Source: JAJEFO01 sp965221845 (GTDB lineage: Bacteria; Pseudomonadota; Alphaproteobacteria; Rhodobacterales; Rhodobacteraceae). From it: 64,000 nucleotides of DNA. Both the position numbers and the translations under genes were made by a program. Of this stretch, positions 16,950-25,420 are shown piece by piece. Below the pieces are notes generated by a model that was not told where the DNA came from, did no database searches, and was given only the letters and a program-made list of their open reading frames with translations. The stretch spans positions 1,860,001-1,924,000 of the forward strand of contig OZ244919.1 in the NCBI GenBank assembly GCA_965221845.1, written 5' to 3'. The number at the start of each line of letters is the position of its first letter. The first letter of the stretch is position 1.

Positions 16950-18113
16950 TCAGGCCTGACCGGTGCGCATGCCGGACTCCCGGATCTCGGTTTCGAAGGC
17001 CCAGTCCAGCCACGGGCACAGCGCCTTCAGGTCGTCCTGCTCGACGGTCGCGCCGCACCAGATCCTGAGGCCGGGGGGGGCGTCGCGATGGGAGCCTATG
17101 TCGTACGCAACGTTCTGCGTCTCCAGCCTCCTCGCGACCGCCGCGGCAAAGGCCGGACCGTCACTGATCCTGTCGTCGTCGAATCCGAGGCACACGCTCG
17201 TGTTCGACCATGTCTCCGGATCCGCAGCCAGGTTGCGGAGCCAGTCCCGGGCGGCGCAGAACCCGTGAATCACGGCCGCATTCGCATCCGCCCTTCGGAT
17301 CAGGCCCTTCAGGCCGCCCACGCTCGCCGCCCAGTCGAGCGCCTTGAGGTAGTCCTCGACGGCCAGCATCGACGGGGTGTTGATGGTGGCGCCCTCGAAG
17401 ATGCCGCCGATCAGCCTGCCGCCCCCGGTCAGCCGGAACACCTTGGGGAGCGGCCATGGCGGCGTCCATGCCTCCAGGCGCTCCACGGCACGCGGCCCGA
17501 GCGCGAGCATTCCGTGCGCCGCCTCTCCCCCCAGCGCCTTCTGCCAGGAAAAGGTGGCCACGTCCAGCCGGTCCCACGGCAGGTCCTGCGCGAAGGCCGC
17601 GCTCGTCGCGTCGCAGACCGTCAGCCCTTCGCGCCCGGCGGGGATCTCGAAGCTGTCCGGCACGCGCACGCCGGACGTGGTCCCGTTCCACGTGAAGACG
17701 ACGTCAGCGTTCCAGTCGACGCGTTCGAGATCGACGATCCTGCCGTATTCCGCGGTCGTCACCTTCGCGTCCAGCCTCAGCTGGCCGACCACGTCCGACG
17801 CCCATCCCGCGCCGAAGCTCTCCCAGGCCAGGACCTCGACGGGACGGGCGCCCAGGAGGTTCCACATCGCCATTTCCATCGCGCCGGTGTCGGAGGCCGG
17901 AACGATGCCCAGGAGGTGGCCCTCGGGAATTCCGAGGATGTCCCTGGTCCGCGTGATCGCGTCTCCAAGCTTGGCCCTGCCGATCGCCGCCCTGTGCGAC
18001 CTGCCCAGGGCCGCGCCGGCAAGCTGTCCGAGGGAGAACGTGGGCGGCTTGGCGCAGGGGCCGGACGAAAAGCGCGGGTTTCGCGGCCGGCCGGCCGGCT
18101 TGTCAGGATCCAT
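16950..18113 (-). CDS. serC: Phosphoserine aminotransferase
   Basis: PLP enzyme converting 3-phosphohydroxypyruvate to phosphoserine. The 387-residue protein begins MDPDKPAGRPRNPRFSSGPC. The PLP lysine is in 'VATFSWQKALGGEAAH', and the substrate and PLP pocket includes 'TWNGTTSGVRVPD' and 'VCDATSAAFAQDLPWD'. This is the longer alphaproteobacterial SerC type. It is first in a serC-serA unit and divergent from serB, so all three steps of the pathway are here. The 5' leader probably carries the alphaproteobacterial serC RNA element. Confidence 0.95.
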   Translation of the reverse strand: MDPDKPAGRPRNPRFSSGPCAKPPTFSLGQLAGAALGRSHRAAIGRAKLGDAITRTRDILGIPEGHLLGIVPASDTGAMEMAMWNLLGARPVEVLAWESFGAGWASDVVGQLRLDAKVTTAEYGRIVDLERVDWNADVVFTWNGTTSGVRVPDSFEIPAGREGLTVCDATSAAFAQDLPWDRLDVATFSWQKALGGEAAHGMLALGPRAVERLEAWTPPWPLPKVFRLTGGGRLIGGIFEGATINTPSMLAVEDYLKALDWAASVGGLKGLIRRADANAAVIHGFCAARDWLRNLAADPETWSNTSVCLGFDDDRISDGPAFAAAVARRLETQNVAYDIGSHRDAPPGLRIWCGATVEQDDLKALCPWLDWAFETEIRESGMRTGQA

Positions 18114-18205
18114 CCCCGATACCCTTCCAGATATGCGCCCCTCGTTGGGGAGGGGTGTCCCGGGCCTGCGGATAAGGGCGCGCGGACCCTTTCGCAAGGC
18201 GCGAA
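18114..18205 (-). promoter_or_regulatory. Candidate serC leader RNA element
   Basis: A conserved structured RNA (the serC motif) is known upstream of serC in alphaproteobacteria. Here the leader of serC contains a hairpin with stem CCCCT/AGGGG around 18138-18155 and, upstream of it, the GC-rich segment GCCCTTATCCGCAGGCCC. I recognise the position and general layout but cannot score the consensus without a covariance model. Confidence 0.4.
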
Positions 18206-18256
18206 TTGCCGTTACGGAGCCCGGCGCGGGAAACAACGCTGCAAGGCTGCGCGCCC

Positions 18257-19114
18257 ATGCCTGTCATTTCGCTCATCGCGCCTCGCGGACGGCTGGACCC
18301 GGCCCTGGTCTCGTCCCTTCAGGGCGCGTTCGGCGCGACGGGAGACGCAGCCTGGCTTGCGCCGGACGAAGCCGCGGAGTTTCCGGTCGCTGTCCGGCCC
18401 GGCGATCTCGACGAAGTCCGTGCGGGCGTCGCGGACCGGGCGGTCGACCTGAACGTGATCGACGGCGCCGGCCGCCGGAAGTCCCTGCTGGTCGCCGACA
18501 TGGACATGACCATGATCGGGCAGGAATGCGTCGACGAGCTCGCCCGCGAGGCCGGGGTCGGCGAGGAGGTCGCAAGGATCACCGTCCGGGCCATGAACGG
18601 CGAGATCGACTTCGCCGAAGCCGTTGCCGAACGGGTCGGCTTGATGAGGGGCCTGCCGGCGCGTGCGATCGGGCGCGTCCTCGAGACCCGCATCACCCTC
18701 GCCCCGGGCGGCAGGACGCTGGTGCGGACGATGAAGGCGCACGGCGCACGCACGGCCCTGGTTTCCGGCGGATTCGTCCAGTTCGCCGCGCGCGTCGGCG
18801 AGTGGCTCGGGTTCGACGACGTCCATGCGAACGCGCTTCTCGTCGAGAACGGACGCCTCACCGGGGACGTGGCGCGCCCCGTTCTCGGACGGAACGCCAA
18901 GGCGGAGCTTCTGGCGCGGCTTTCGCCCGATGCGTCCCGTGCGATCGCGATCGGAGACGGGGCGAACGACCTGGGCATGATCGCCCGTGCGGGCATGGGG
19001 GTCGCCATGCATGCCAGGCCGGCCGTCGCGTCCGCCGCGCCCCTGCGGATCGATCACGCGGACCTGACCGCGGGCCTCTTCCTCCAGGGCTACTCGATCA
19101 GGGAATTCTCCTGA
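18257..19114 (+). CDS. serB: Phosphoserine phosphatase
   Basis: HAD-superfamily phosphatase completing serine synthesis. The 285-residue protein has motif I 'LLVADMDMTMIGQEC' (DxDxT), motif II 'TALVSGGFVQFA', and motif III/IV 'AIAIGDGANDLGMIARAG'. The N-terminal 80 residues correspond to the regulatory ACT-like region seen in SerB. ATG 18257 fits the family start; an upstream in-frame ATG overlaps the shared serC/serB promoter region. Confidence 0.95.
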   Translation: MPVISLIAPRGRLDPALVSSLQGAFGATGDAAWLAPDEAAEFPVAVRPGDLDEVRAGVADRAVDLNVIDGAGRRKSLLVADMDMTMIGQECVDELAREAGVGEEVARITVRAMNGEIDFAEAVAERVGLMRGLPARAIGRVLETRITLAPGGRTLVRTMKAHGARTALVSGGFVQFAARVGEWLGFDDVHANALLVENGRLTGDVARPVLGRNAKAELLARLSPDASRAIAIGDGANDLGMIARAGMGVAMHARPAVASAAPLRIDHADLTAGLFLQGYSIREFS

Positions 19115-19134
19115 CCCTTCCGGGCAGGCGGCCG

Positions 19135-20163
19135 TCAGACGGTCTTCGTGACCTTCTTCAGCCCCGGCGGCGCATCGGGGTCTTCCCCGAGATCCCGGGC
19201 CAGCCGTTCCACGAACCTGTAGAAGGCGACCGACTGAACCAGCGGGTCGAAGGTTTCGTGCCTTGGACGAGGCGCCGGGAGAGAGGCTCCCTGCCCGTCG
19301 GGATGGACCAGCAGCACGCATGCGCCCCGCCTCCTCAGGCCCTTCACGGCCTCGTCAAGCGAGCTTTCCGCGCGCCCGCGCACGCCGAAGAACAGGGCGG
19401 CGAAGCGCTCGTCCACGATGGCCACGGGTCCGTGAAACAGTTCGGCGGACGAAAACGCCTCGGCGTGGAGCCGGCAGGTTTCCTTGAGCTTCAAGGCGGC
19501 TTCGGCGGCAACGGCGAGACCGGCCCCCCGGCTCACGCAAAACAGCGAGCCCGACCGGGCCAGGGGAAGCGCCGCGGAAGACCAGTCCAGATCCAGCGCC
19601 TGCAGCGCAAGGCCCGGCAGGTCCCCGAGCGCGGCCTTCATGTCCCTGTCCTGCCTGTACCCTGCGAGGATCGCCAGGGAGGCGAAGAGCATGCCGGCGA
19701 AGGACTTGGTCGCGGCCACGGCGCGCTCCGGGCCTGCCAGGACGGGCAGCACCATGTCCGCGCCTTCGCCGAGGGGGCTTTCGGCGACATTCAGGATCGC
19801 GATCGCCTGCGCCCCGCCGGCCCTGGCGGCACCCTGCAGGCGTGCAAGGTCCGGGCTTGCGCCCGATTGCGAGAAGGAGACGCAGGCAAATCCGCCCAGT
19901 CGCAGTTTCGAGCCGTAGACGGAGGCGACCGACGGGCCCATCGAGGCGACGGGCAGGCCCGCATGGGTCTCCATCAGGTACTTGAAGAAGGTTGCCGCAT
20001 GATCGGACGTCCCCCGCGCGCAGGTCACGATGCCGCGAATGCCGTCCTCCTGCAGGCGACGGCCCGCATTCCAGTAGGTTTCGACGGTGTCGAGCTGCCG
20101 TGCGAGCATGTCGGGGATCTCGGAGATCTCGGACTCCATGAACGTGCCCCGGCGCGCGCTCAT
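19135..20163 (-). CDS. SIS-domain sugar isomerase/deaminase, GlmS-C/AgaS-like
   Basis: A 342-residue protein with two SIS domains, as in the isomerase half of GlmS, in glucosamine-6-phosphate deaminase of the NagB-II type and in fructosamine-6-phosphate deglycases. Visible motifs are 'ARGTSDHAATFFKYLMET', 'FSQSGASPDLARLQG', 'AVAATKSFAGMLFASLA', 'SRGAGLAVAAEAALKLKET' and 'AELFHGPVAIVD'. No glutamine amidotransferase domain is present, so ammonia release or deglycation is more likely than synthesis. It is last in the minus-strand catabolic operon, overlapping the ABC ATPase stop by four bases. The substrate is an amino-sugar phosphate or glycated amine by inference. Confidence 0.8.
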   Translation of the reverse strand: MSARRGTFMESEISEIPDMLARQLDTVETYWNAGRRLQEDGIRGIVTCARGTSDHAATFFKYLMETHAGLPVASMGPSVASVYGSKLRLGGFACVSFSQSGASPDLARLQGAARAGGAQAIAILNVAESPLGEGADMVLPVLAGPERAVAATKSFAGMLFASLAILAGYRQDRDMKAALGDLPGLALQALDLDWSSAALPLARSGSLFCVSRGAGLAVAAEAALKLKETCRLHAEAFSSAELFHGPVAIVDERFAALFFGVRGRAESSLDEAVKGLRRRGACVLLVHPDGQGASLPAPRPRHETFDPLVQSVAFYRFVERLARDLGEDPDAPPGLKKVTKTV

Positions 20164-20903
20164 CCGTGCACGCCAGTGATCATGGACACGATTTCGTTCC
20201 TGTCCGTTTCAGCCGTTTTCCGGATGCCGATCTGCGCGCCGCACCTCAGCACGCAGATCCGGTCGGAGAGGCGGAAAACCTGGTCGAGGCTGTGGCTGAT
20301 GAGCAGGATCGCGAGATTGCGCGCTCTCAGCGAAGCCACCAGTTCCTCCACCTTGGCGGTCTCCGCGACGCCGAGCGCCGCCGTCGGTTCGTCCAGCAGG
20401 ATCAGCTTGCTTGCCCAATGGGTCGCACGCGCGATCGCGATCCCCTGGCGCTGGCCGCCGCTGAGATCGCGGATCCTGGCGCTGGCGGACGGAATGCGAA
20501 CGTCGAGCTCGTCCAAGAGCGTCTGGCTTTCCTGCCGCATCCGCGCCTTGTCGAGCAGGCCGAAGGGCTTCCTCGTCAGTTCGCGGCCGAGAAACATGTT
20601 CATGTACACCGTCTGTTCATGGGCCAGCGCAAGGTCCTGGTAGACAACCTCGATGCCGAGACTGCGCGCCGAGCTGGCATCGACGAGGGCGACGGCTTCG
20701 CCATCCATCCTGATGTCGCCCGAGGTCGGGCGATGAACGCCGGAGATCACCTTGACGAGCGTCGACTTGCCCGCGCCGTTGTCGCCGACGAGGGCGACGA
20801 TTTCGCCGGCATGGAGGTCAAGCGAGAAGTCCTGGACGGCGATGACGCCGCCGAAGGCCTTGCGGATGCCTGCCAGTGACAGGACGGGCGATGCGGCGCT
20901 CAT
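20160..20903 (-). CDS. Sugar ABC transporter ATP-binding protein (single-domain CUT2 type)
   Basis: A 247-residue ATPase with Walker A 'VALVGDNGAGKSTLVKVISG', Q-loop 'IEVVYQDLALA', signature 'IRDLSGGQRQGIAIARA' and Walker B 'LILLDEPTAAL'. The close similarity to RbsA/XylG-type half domains and the RbsC-like permease upstream place it in the CUT2 group. Classical RbsA has two ATPase domains while this one has a single domain and would dimerise. It overlaps its neighbours on both sides by four bases. Confidence 0.9.
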   Translation of the reverse strand: MSAASPVLSLAGIRKAFGGVIAVQDFSLDLHAGEIVALVGDNGAGKSTLVKVISGVHRPTSGDIRMDGEAVALVDASSARSLGIEVVYQDLALAHEQTVYMNMFLGRELTRKPFGLLDKARMRQESQTLLDELDVRIPSASARIRDLSGGQRQGIAIARATHWASKLILLDEPTAALGVAETAKVEELVASLRARNLAILLISHSLDQVFRLSDRICVLRCGAQIGIRKTAETDRNEIVSMITGVHG

Positions 20904-22111
20904 GGCGCGATGCTCCCGGGCCAGGCAACGGGATCGCCGAAGCCGTTCTCAATGGTGGTGACGTGCGGGCTCCCGGCCGAAACCCCGCGCACGCCGACGA
21001 CCAGTGCGCGCGTCGTGAACGCCTGGCCGCGGAAGCCGAACACGACAGTGTCGCCGGACGCGGGCTTTCGGGAGCCGGTGGCGTCGATCATGGCATAGTA
21101 GTCAATTGCAGAGGGGTCCGGGATCTCCACGTCGAACAGCGCCGCCGGATCCGATGTCGGCTCGGAAGAGACCAGCGCGCGGACCTGGTATTCCGGAAAG
21201 ACCGGATCGACGTAGAGCCCGCCGCCGAAGCAGTAGGCCTTTCCGGCATGGCTGTGCGAGACTTCCGAGAGGTAGAGGACCGCCGGGTCCTCGGGCAGGT
21301 CCTCGACCGCGTGCAGCGGCGTCGTGCCGTGAAGGCCGTTGCCCGGCTCGACCTGCGTGGCCCCGGCATCGGCCAGGGCGGACAGGACCGTCGACGAGGT
21401 CGTCCCGGGCGCGTTGATCTCGACGCCGGCCCGGCCGGCGGCGGCCAGCGCCTCGGCGGCGCGGCTCAATGTCTCCAGGTTCGGGGTCGGCGCCACCGCG
21501 CGGCTCCCCTGATCGAACAGGAGGGCGGGGAACGTGGTGATCCCGGCGAATCGCGCGCCGTCCAGCCCGTCCAGGCGATCGGCGACACCGGCGATCTCGC
21601 CGGCCTCGAAGCCCCCTTCGTGCCCGCGGTAGAAGGTGTCGCCTTCGGCCTGGATCCGGGCCATGAGCCCCTGCTCGCGGCCGGCCCGCGACGCCGCGGC
21701 CGCGGCCTCCCGCGCCTTGGCGTCCGAAAAGACGGTCCAGAAGTCCGGCCTGAGACTCGCGGCGGCGAACGGGGCCTCGCGCACCGGCACCTGCACCAGG
21801 TGGCCGAGGTGCCCCGTCTTCAGCCCCGCCCGGTCGCATGCGACCGCGCAGGCCATGTCCACGGCAACCGCGCGGTCGATTCCGCCCTTCATGACCGCTT
21901 CGCAGAAGCCCGAATTGCGGCCGACCTGCTTGGTCATGGCAAAGGTCTTCAACCCGTGCCTGGCGGCCTCGGCCTGGAAGGCTCGGGCGTTCCGCTCCAC
22001 GGCGTCGAGATCGAGCACGTAGGCGTTCGCGGGAATCGCGCCCGCCCGGTGCAGCGCCATGGCCGCCTCCACGAAGTTCGGATTGCGTCGGATGAGAGGA
22101 TCGAGGAACAT
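20900..22111 (-). CDS. YhfX-like PLP-dependent enzyme, alanine racemase fold
   Basis: A 403-residue protein with an N-terminal alanine racemase-type TIM barrel. The PLP lysine is probably in 'GLKTFAMTKQVGRNSGFCE', after 'NAYVLDLDAVERNARAFQAE'. Further features are 'GHLGHLVQVPVREAP', 'VEINAPGTTSSTVLSALAD' and 'VEPGNGLHGTTPLH'. It resembles E. coli YhfX, whose reaction is not established. Start ATG 22111 follows an AGGGGAGGG ribosome-binding site; longer frames upstream overlap the permease. Its place in a sugar-uptake operon suggests it acts on an amino acid part or amino group of the imported compound. Confidence 0.75.
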   Translation of the reverse strand: MFLDPLIRRNPNFVEAAMALHRAGAIPANAYVLDLDAVERNARAFQAEAARHGLKTFAMTKQVGRNSGFCEAVMKGGIDRAVAVDMACAVACDRAGLKTGHLGHLVQVPVREAPFAAASLRPDFWTVFSDAKAREAAAAASRAGREQGLMARIQAEGDTFYRGHEGGFEAGEIAGVADRLDGLDGARFAGITTFPALLFDQGSRAVAPTPNLETLSRAAEALAAAGRAGVEINAPGTTSSTVLSALADAGATQVEPGNGLHGTTPLHAVEDLPEDPAVLYLSEVSHSHAGKAYCFGGGLYVDPVFPEYQVRALVSSEPTSDPAALFDVEIPDPSAIDYYAMIDATGSRKPASGDTVVFGFRGQAFTTRALVVGVRGVSAGSPHVTTIENGFGDPVAWPGSIAP

Positions 22112-22125
22112 GTCCCTCCCCTTTT

Positions 22126-23079
22126 TCAGCGTTTGGTGTCGCGCAGCGAAACCGCGACTGCGACGAGGATGATCAGCCCGCGGACGATCATCTGGTCGGA
22201 GACCTTGAGGCCCATGAGGATGAGGCCGTTGTTCAGCATGCCCATGAGCAGCGATCCCACAAGGGCGCCGATGATCGAGCCCTTGCCGCCGTTCAGCGCC
22301 GTGCCGCCGACGATCACGGCGGCGATCACCGTCATCAGGTCGCTTTCGCCAAGCGTGTATTTGGCGGCCTGCAGGCGACCGGCATAGAGGAGTCCGGCGA
22401 GGCCCGCCGTGGCGCCGCAGATCGTCAGGACGCAAAGGCGCACGCGCGCCACCTTGATTCCCGAAACCCGGGCTGCCTGCGGGTTGTCCCCGACCGCCAG
22501 AACGTGGGCGCCGAAGCGGGTGTTGCGATAGACGATGTGGCCGACAATTGCCGCCGCGACCGTCCAGATGACAAGGGAGGGAACGGAAAGGAGCTTGCCT
22601 GACCCGAAGAAGCCCGTGAACGCGTCGTTCAACACCGGGATCGACCGCAGGTCGGTCATCGACCGGGCAATGCCTGCGAACAGCCCCATCGTCGCGAGCG
22701 TCACCAGGAACGACGGCAGGCGCAGATAGGCCACGAGCACGCCGTTGATTGCGCCGATTGCAATGCCGGCGCCAAGGCCGGTCAGGATCCCGACGAGCAT
22801 TGGATGGCTCTGCATCGCGACCGCCGCCGAAAGCGCCGAAACCGCGACGGTCGAGCCGAAGCTCAGGTCGATTTCGCCTGCCGACAAGGCGAAGACAAGA
22901 CCGATGGCCATGATCGTCGCCGGCGCGGTCTGCAGGACGATGTTCGTGAGGTTGCGGGTTGTCAGGAAGCCGTCATCGTGGAGCGTGACGGAAAAGAAGA
23001 GCAGGATCGCGAGAAAGCCGAAATGGATGACGCCTCTCTGCAGGTCGAGGGATCTGATCCTGTCCAGGACTCTGTTCAT
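22126..23079 (-). CDS. Sugar ABC transporter permease, RbsC type
   Basis: A 317-residue inner-membrane permease with about eight to ten hydrophobic segments. Family features are 'NIVLQTAPATIMAIGLVFAL' followed by 'SAGEIDLSFGSTVAVSAL', the cytoplasmic EAA-like loop 'GDNPQAARVSGIKVARVR', and 'IVGGTALNGGKGSIIGALVG'. It works with the single-domain ATPase and the two periplasmic binding proteins of the same operon. It lies between the binding-protein gene (62-base gap) and the YhfX-like gene (14-base gap). Confidence 0.92.
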   Translation of the reverse strand: MNRVLDRIRSLDLQRGVIHFGFLAILLFFSVTLHDDGFLTTRNLTNIVLQTAPATIMAIGLVFALSAGEIDLSFGSTVAVSALSAAVAMQSHPMLVGILTGLGAGIAIGAINGVLVAYLRLPSFLVTLATMGLFAGIARSMTDLRSIPVLNDAFTGFFGSGKLLSVPSLVIWTVAAAIVGHIVYRNTRFGAHVLAVGDNPQAARVSGIKVARVRLCVLTICGATAGLAGLLYAGRLQAAKYTLGESDLMTVIAAVIVGGTALNGGKGSIIGALVGSLLMGMLNNGLILMGLKVSDQMIVRGLIILVAVAVSLRDTKR

Positions 23080-23141
23080 CGCCTGATCCGTCCAGAAGGA
23101 ACCCGGGCGCGCCGCCGGAGCGGCCCGCCCGGGAAGAAAGC

Positions 23142-24209
23142 CTATCTTGCCGCTTCGACCACGGTCGCGGGCGGATCCTTGCTCAGCGACCGGTTCCAGC
23201 CTTGAACGACGTTGTCGGGGCCGATGGCCAGCGCGTCGACGACCAGGAACGGGTCAACGGAGCGCCCGAGCAGGCTCGAAGCTGCCGAACGGGCGGCATA
23301 GACGCCGATGTTGTAGGCCTCGTCGGCTATGATCGCCGCCACGTTGCCGCCGCCAAGCATGTCCAGCGCGACGGGCTCGTTCAGGTCGATTGTCACGACC
23401 TTGGCCCTGTCGTTGCCCTGCTGGCGGAGAACGGAAAGAACGCCGAGAGCGGGTTCGGCCCATGGCGTGTAGATGCCGCCGAGATCAGGGTTGCGCGAGA
23501 GCATCGCCCGCGCAATGTCCTCGGCGTTCGCCGGATCGGCCATGCCGGACTCGATCACGATCTCCATGTTCGGATACTCGTTCTCGATCGTCCACTTGAA
23601 CGCGTTGTCCCGCTGGTTCGTGACCGGGAAGTCGGCGTCGTGGAAGATGTAGCCGACCGTCCCCTCCTCGCCCATGGCCGCAGCCAGCGCATTCGCCGCC
23701 TTGTTGCCGATCTGGAAAAGGTCCGCGGAGACCACGGTCACGTAGTCCTCGCCATGGACGAAGCCGTTCACCGCGTTGTCGATGAAGACGAGCTTCACGC
23801 CAGCATCCCGGGCGATCCCGTAGACGCCGGAAGCGGTTGGAGGGTCGATGGGGAGCGAAACGATGATGGCGGGGTTTCTGGCCATGACAGTCTCGACGTC
23901 CGACTTCTGGCGCGCCGTGTCGAACCCGGCGTTGGTCTCGGCAACGACCTTGATCCCCATGCGGGCGAATTCATCCCTGGCGCCCTGCGCGACCGCATTC
24001 GACCAGTCGTAGAGCTCGTGCCAGACGAGTGCGGCGGTGTAGCCTCCTTCAGCCACCTTCGAGATGTCCGCGTCGGACAGTTCGAGCCCGGCGACCGGCG
24101 TCGGCGCTTCGCCGTTCGGTCCCCTGGTCTCGGGGTGGTTGTCCGCAAGAGCGGCGCCCGGCATTGCAAGGACCGACGAGAACGCCAGCGACTTCAGTGC
24201 ATGCAGCAT
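23142..24209 (-). CDS. Sugar ABC transporter substrate-binding protein, copy 2
   Basis: A 355-residue periplasmic protein of the Peripla_BP_4 (ribose-binding) type. The signal peptide is MLHALKSLAFSSVLAMPGAA, cleaved near ALADN. Core motifs are 'IIVSLPIDPPTASGVYGIAR', 'VTNQRDNAFKWTIEN' and 'KVVTIDLNEPVALDMLGGG'. ATG 24209 was chosen because AAGGAG sits eight bases upstream. It is clearly paralogous to the binding protein at 24358-25410 along its whole length, including 'YIFHDADFPVTNQRDNAFK' against 'WIFHDATYYVTNQRDNAFK'. Two binding proteins with one permease suggest a widened substrate range. Confidence 0.9.
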   Translation of the reverse strand: MLHALKSLAFSSVLAMPGAALADNHPETRGPNGEAPTPVAGLELSDADISKVAEGGYTAALVWHELYDWSNAVAQGARDEFARMGIKVVAETNAGFDTARQKSDVETVMARNPAIIVSLPIDPPTASGVYGIARDAGVKLVFIDNAVNGFVHGEDYVTVVSADLFQIGNKAANALAAAMGEEGTVGYIFHDADFPVTNQRDNAFKWTIENEYPNMEIVIESGMADPANAEDIARAMLSRNPDLGGIYTPWAEPALGVLSVLRQQGNDRAKVVTIDLNEPVALDMLGGGNVAAIIADEAYNIGVYAARSAASSLLGRSVDPFLVVDALAIGPDNVVQGWNRSLSKDPPATVVEAAR

Positions 24210-24357
24210 GTCTTTACTCCTTATTGTCATGGTGACTCCATTGAACCGGCTCATCGCGCGGATCGAGGCGCTCCCGTTGCCCGGCGCGATTCGCCCCTTC
24301 TCCCCTGCCTGCGCCCGAAAGACGGCTGGCACCGGCCAGCCGTCGGCGTGCGAGGCG

Positions 24358-25410
24358 TCAATTGCCGACAACGCTTGGCGGCGGGTCCGTGTTGAGCGAC
24401 CGCTTCCAGCCCCCGACGACGTTGTCGGCCTTGACCGTGATGGCGGGCGCGACGACGAACGGCGGCACGTCCTCGCCCAGCAGGTCGAGAACGGCGGATG
24501 CGGCCATGGCGCGGCCGAGCTCGTATGCCTCGTCGGCAACGATCGCGACGACGTTGCCGCCCCGGACCATGTCGAGCGCGATCGGCTCGGACAGGTCGAG
24601 CGTGACGATCTTGGTCGTGGAATTGCCGTTGGCGCGAAGCGCGGCCAGGACTCCCTCGGCGGGACCGGCCCACGTCACGTAGATCCCGCCGAGGCCGGGG
24701 TTCTTCAGAAGCATCGCGTTGGCGATCTCCTCGGCCCGCGCGGGATCGCTGATCCCCTGCTCGGCGACGATCGAGATGTTCGGATGATCGCGCTCGATCG
24801 TGGCCTTGAACGCGTTGTCGCGCTGGTTGGTCACGTAGTAGGTCGCGTCGTGGAATATCCAGCCGACGGTGCCCTCGTTGCCCATGGCTTCGGCAAGCGC
24901 GTCAGCCGCCTGCCTGCCCATCTCGAACAGGTCGTCGGTCACGATCGCCGCATAGTCTGCGGGATGCTCGTAGCCCGACGGCAGGTTGGACAGGAACGTC
25001 AGCGCGACCCCGGCTTCCCTCGCCTCCTCGAACGCCGCGGCGGACGTTACCGGGTCGAGCGGCAGCGAAAGTATGATGCTGGGTTCCTTGGCGAGGGCGG
25101 TCTCGATGTCGCTGCGCTGCCTGGCGGCGTCGAAGCCGGCGCTGGTCACGGCGACGACCTCGATCCCGAGGCGCGCGAATTCGTCGCTCGCACCGGCGGT
25201 GACGGCATTCACGAAGTCGGACTGATCGTGCCACAGCAGGGCGGCCGTGTGGCTGGCGGCCTTCACTGCCGCAACCTGATCGTCGCTCACGAACACCGAG
25301 GCGGACGGCGTGGCGGACTCGCCGCCCGGACCGACCGTCTGGGCGGAAGCGGCGGCTGCGGCCAGGCAGAGCGTCAGGGACGCTGCAAGGCGTTTCGAGA
25401 GATCCTTCAT
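24358..25410 (-). CDS. Sugar ABC transporter substrate-binding protein, copy 1
   Basis: A 350-residue periplasmic binding protein with signal peptide MKDLSKRLAASLTLCLAAAA cleaved near ASAQ. Motifs are 'SIILSLPLDPVTSAAAFEEA', 'VTNQRDNAFKATIERDHPN' and 'KIVTLDLSEPIALDMVRGGN'. ATG 25410 follows GAGGAGGAAACC, a strong ribosome-binding site. It begins 10 bases after the M20 hydrolase stop, so it is in the ROK-led operon. It differs from the other copy mostly at residues that line the sugar cleft, so ligand preferences may differ; that is inference. Confidence 0.9.
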   Translation of the reverse strand: MKDLSKRLAASLTLCLAAAAASAQTVGPGGESATPSASVFVSDDQVAAVKAASHTAALLWHDQSDFVNAVTAGASDEFARLGIEVVAVTSAGFDAARQRSDIETALAKEPSIILSLPLDPVTSAAAFEEAREAGVALTFLSNLPSGYEHPADYAAIVTDDLFEMGRQAADALAEAMGNEGTVGWIFHDATYYVTNQRDNAFKATIERDHPNISIVAEQGISDPARAEEIANAMLLKNPGLGGIYVTWAGPAEGVLAALRANGNSTTKIVTLDLSEPIALDMVRGGNVVAIVADEAYELGRAMAASAVLDLLGEDVPPFVVAPAITVKADNVVGGWKRSLNTDPPPSVVGN

Positions 25411-25420
25411 GGTTTCCTCC

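Noticed and set aside
17072..17082. Run of G inside serC as another contingency run
   Set aside because: Short (about 8 bases) and encodes ordinary Pro-Gly codons in a conserved enzyme.
17377..20643. 1088-codon plus-strand open frame over serC, serB and the SIS gene
   Set aside because: Crosses several well-supported genes in other frames and shows no domain.
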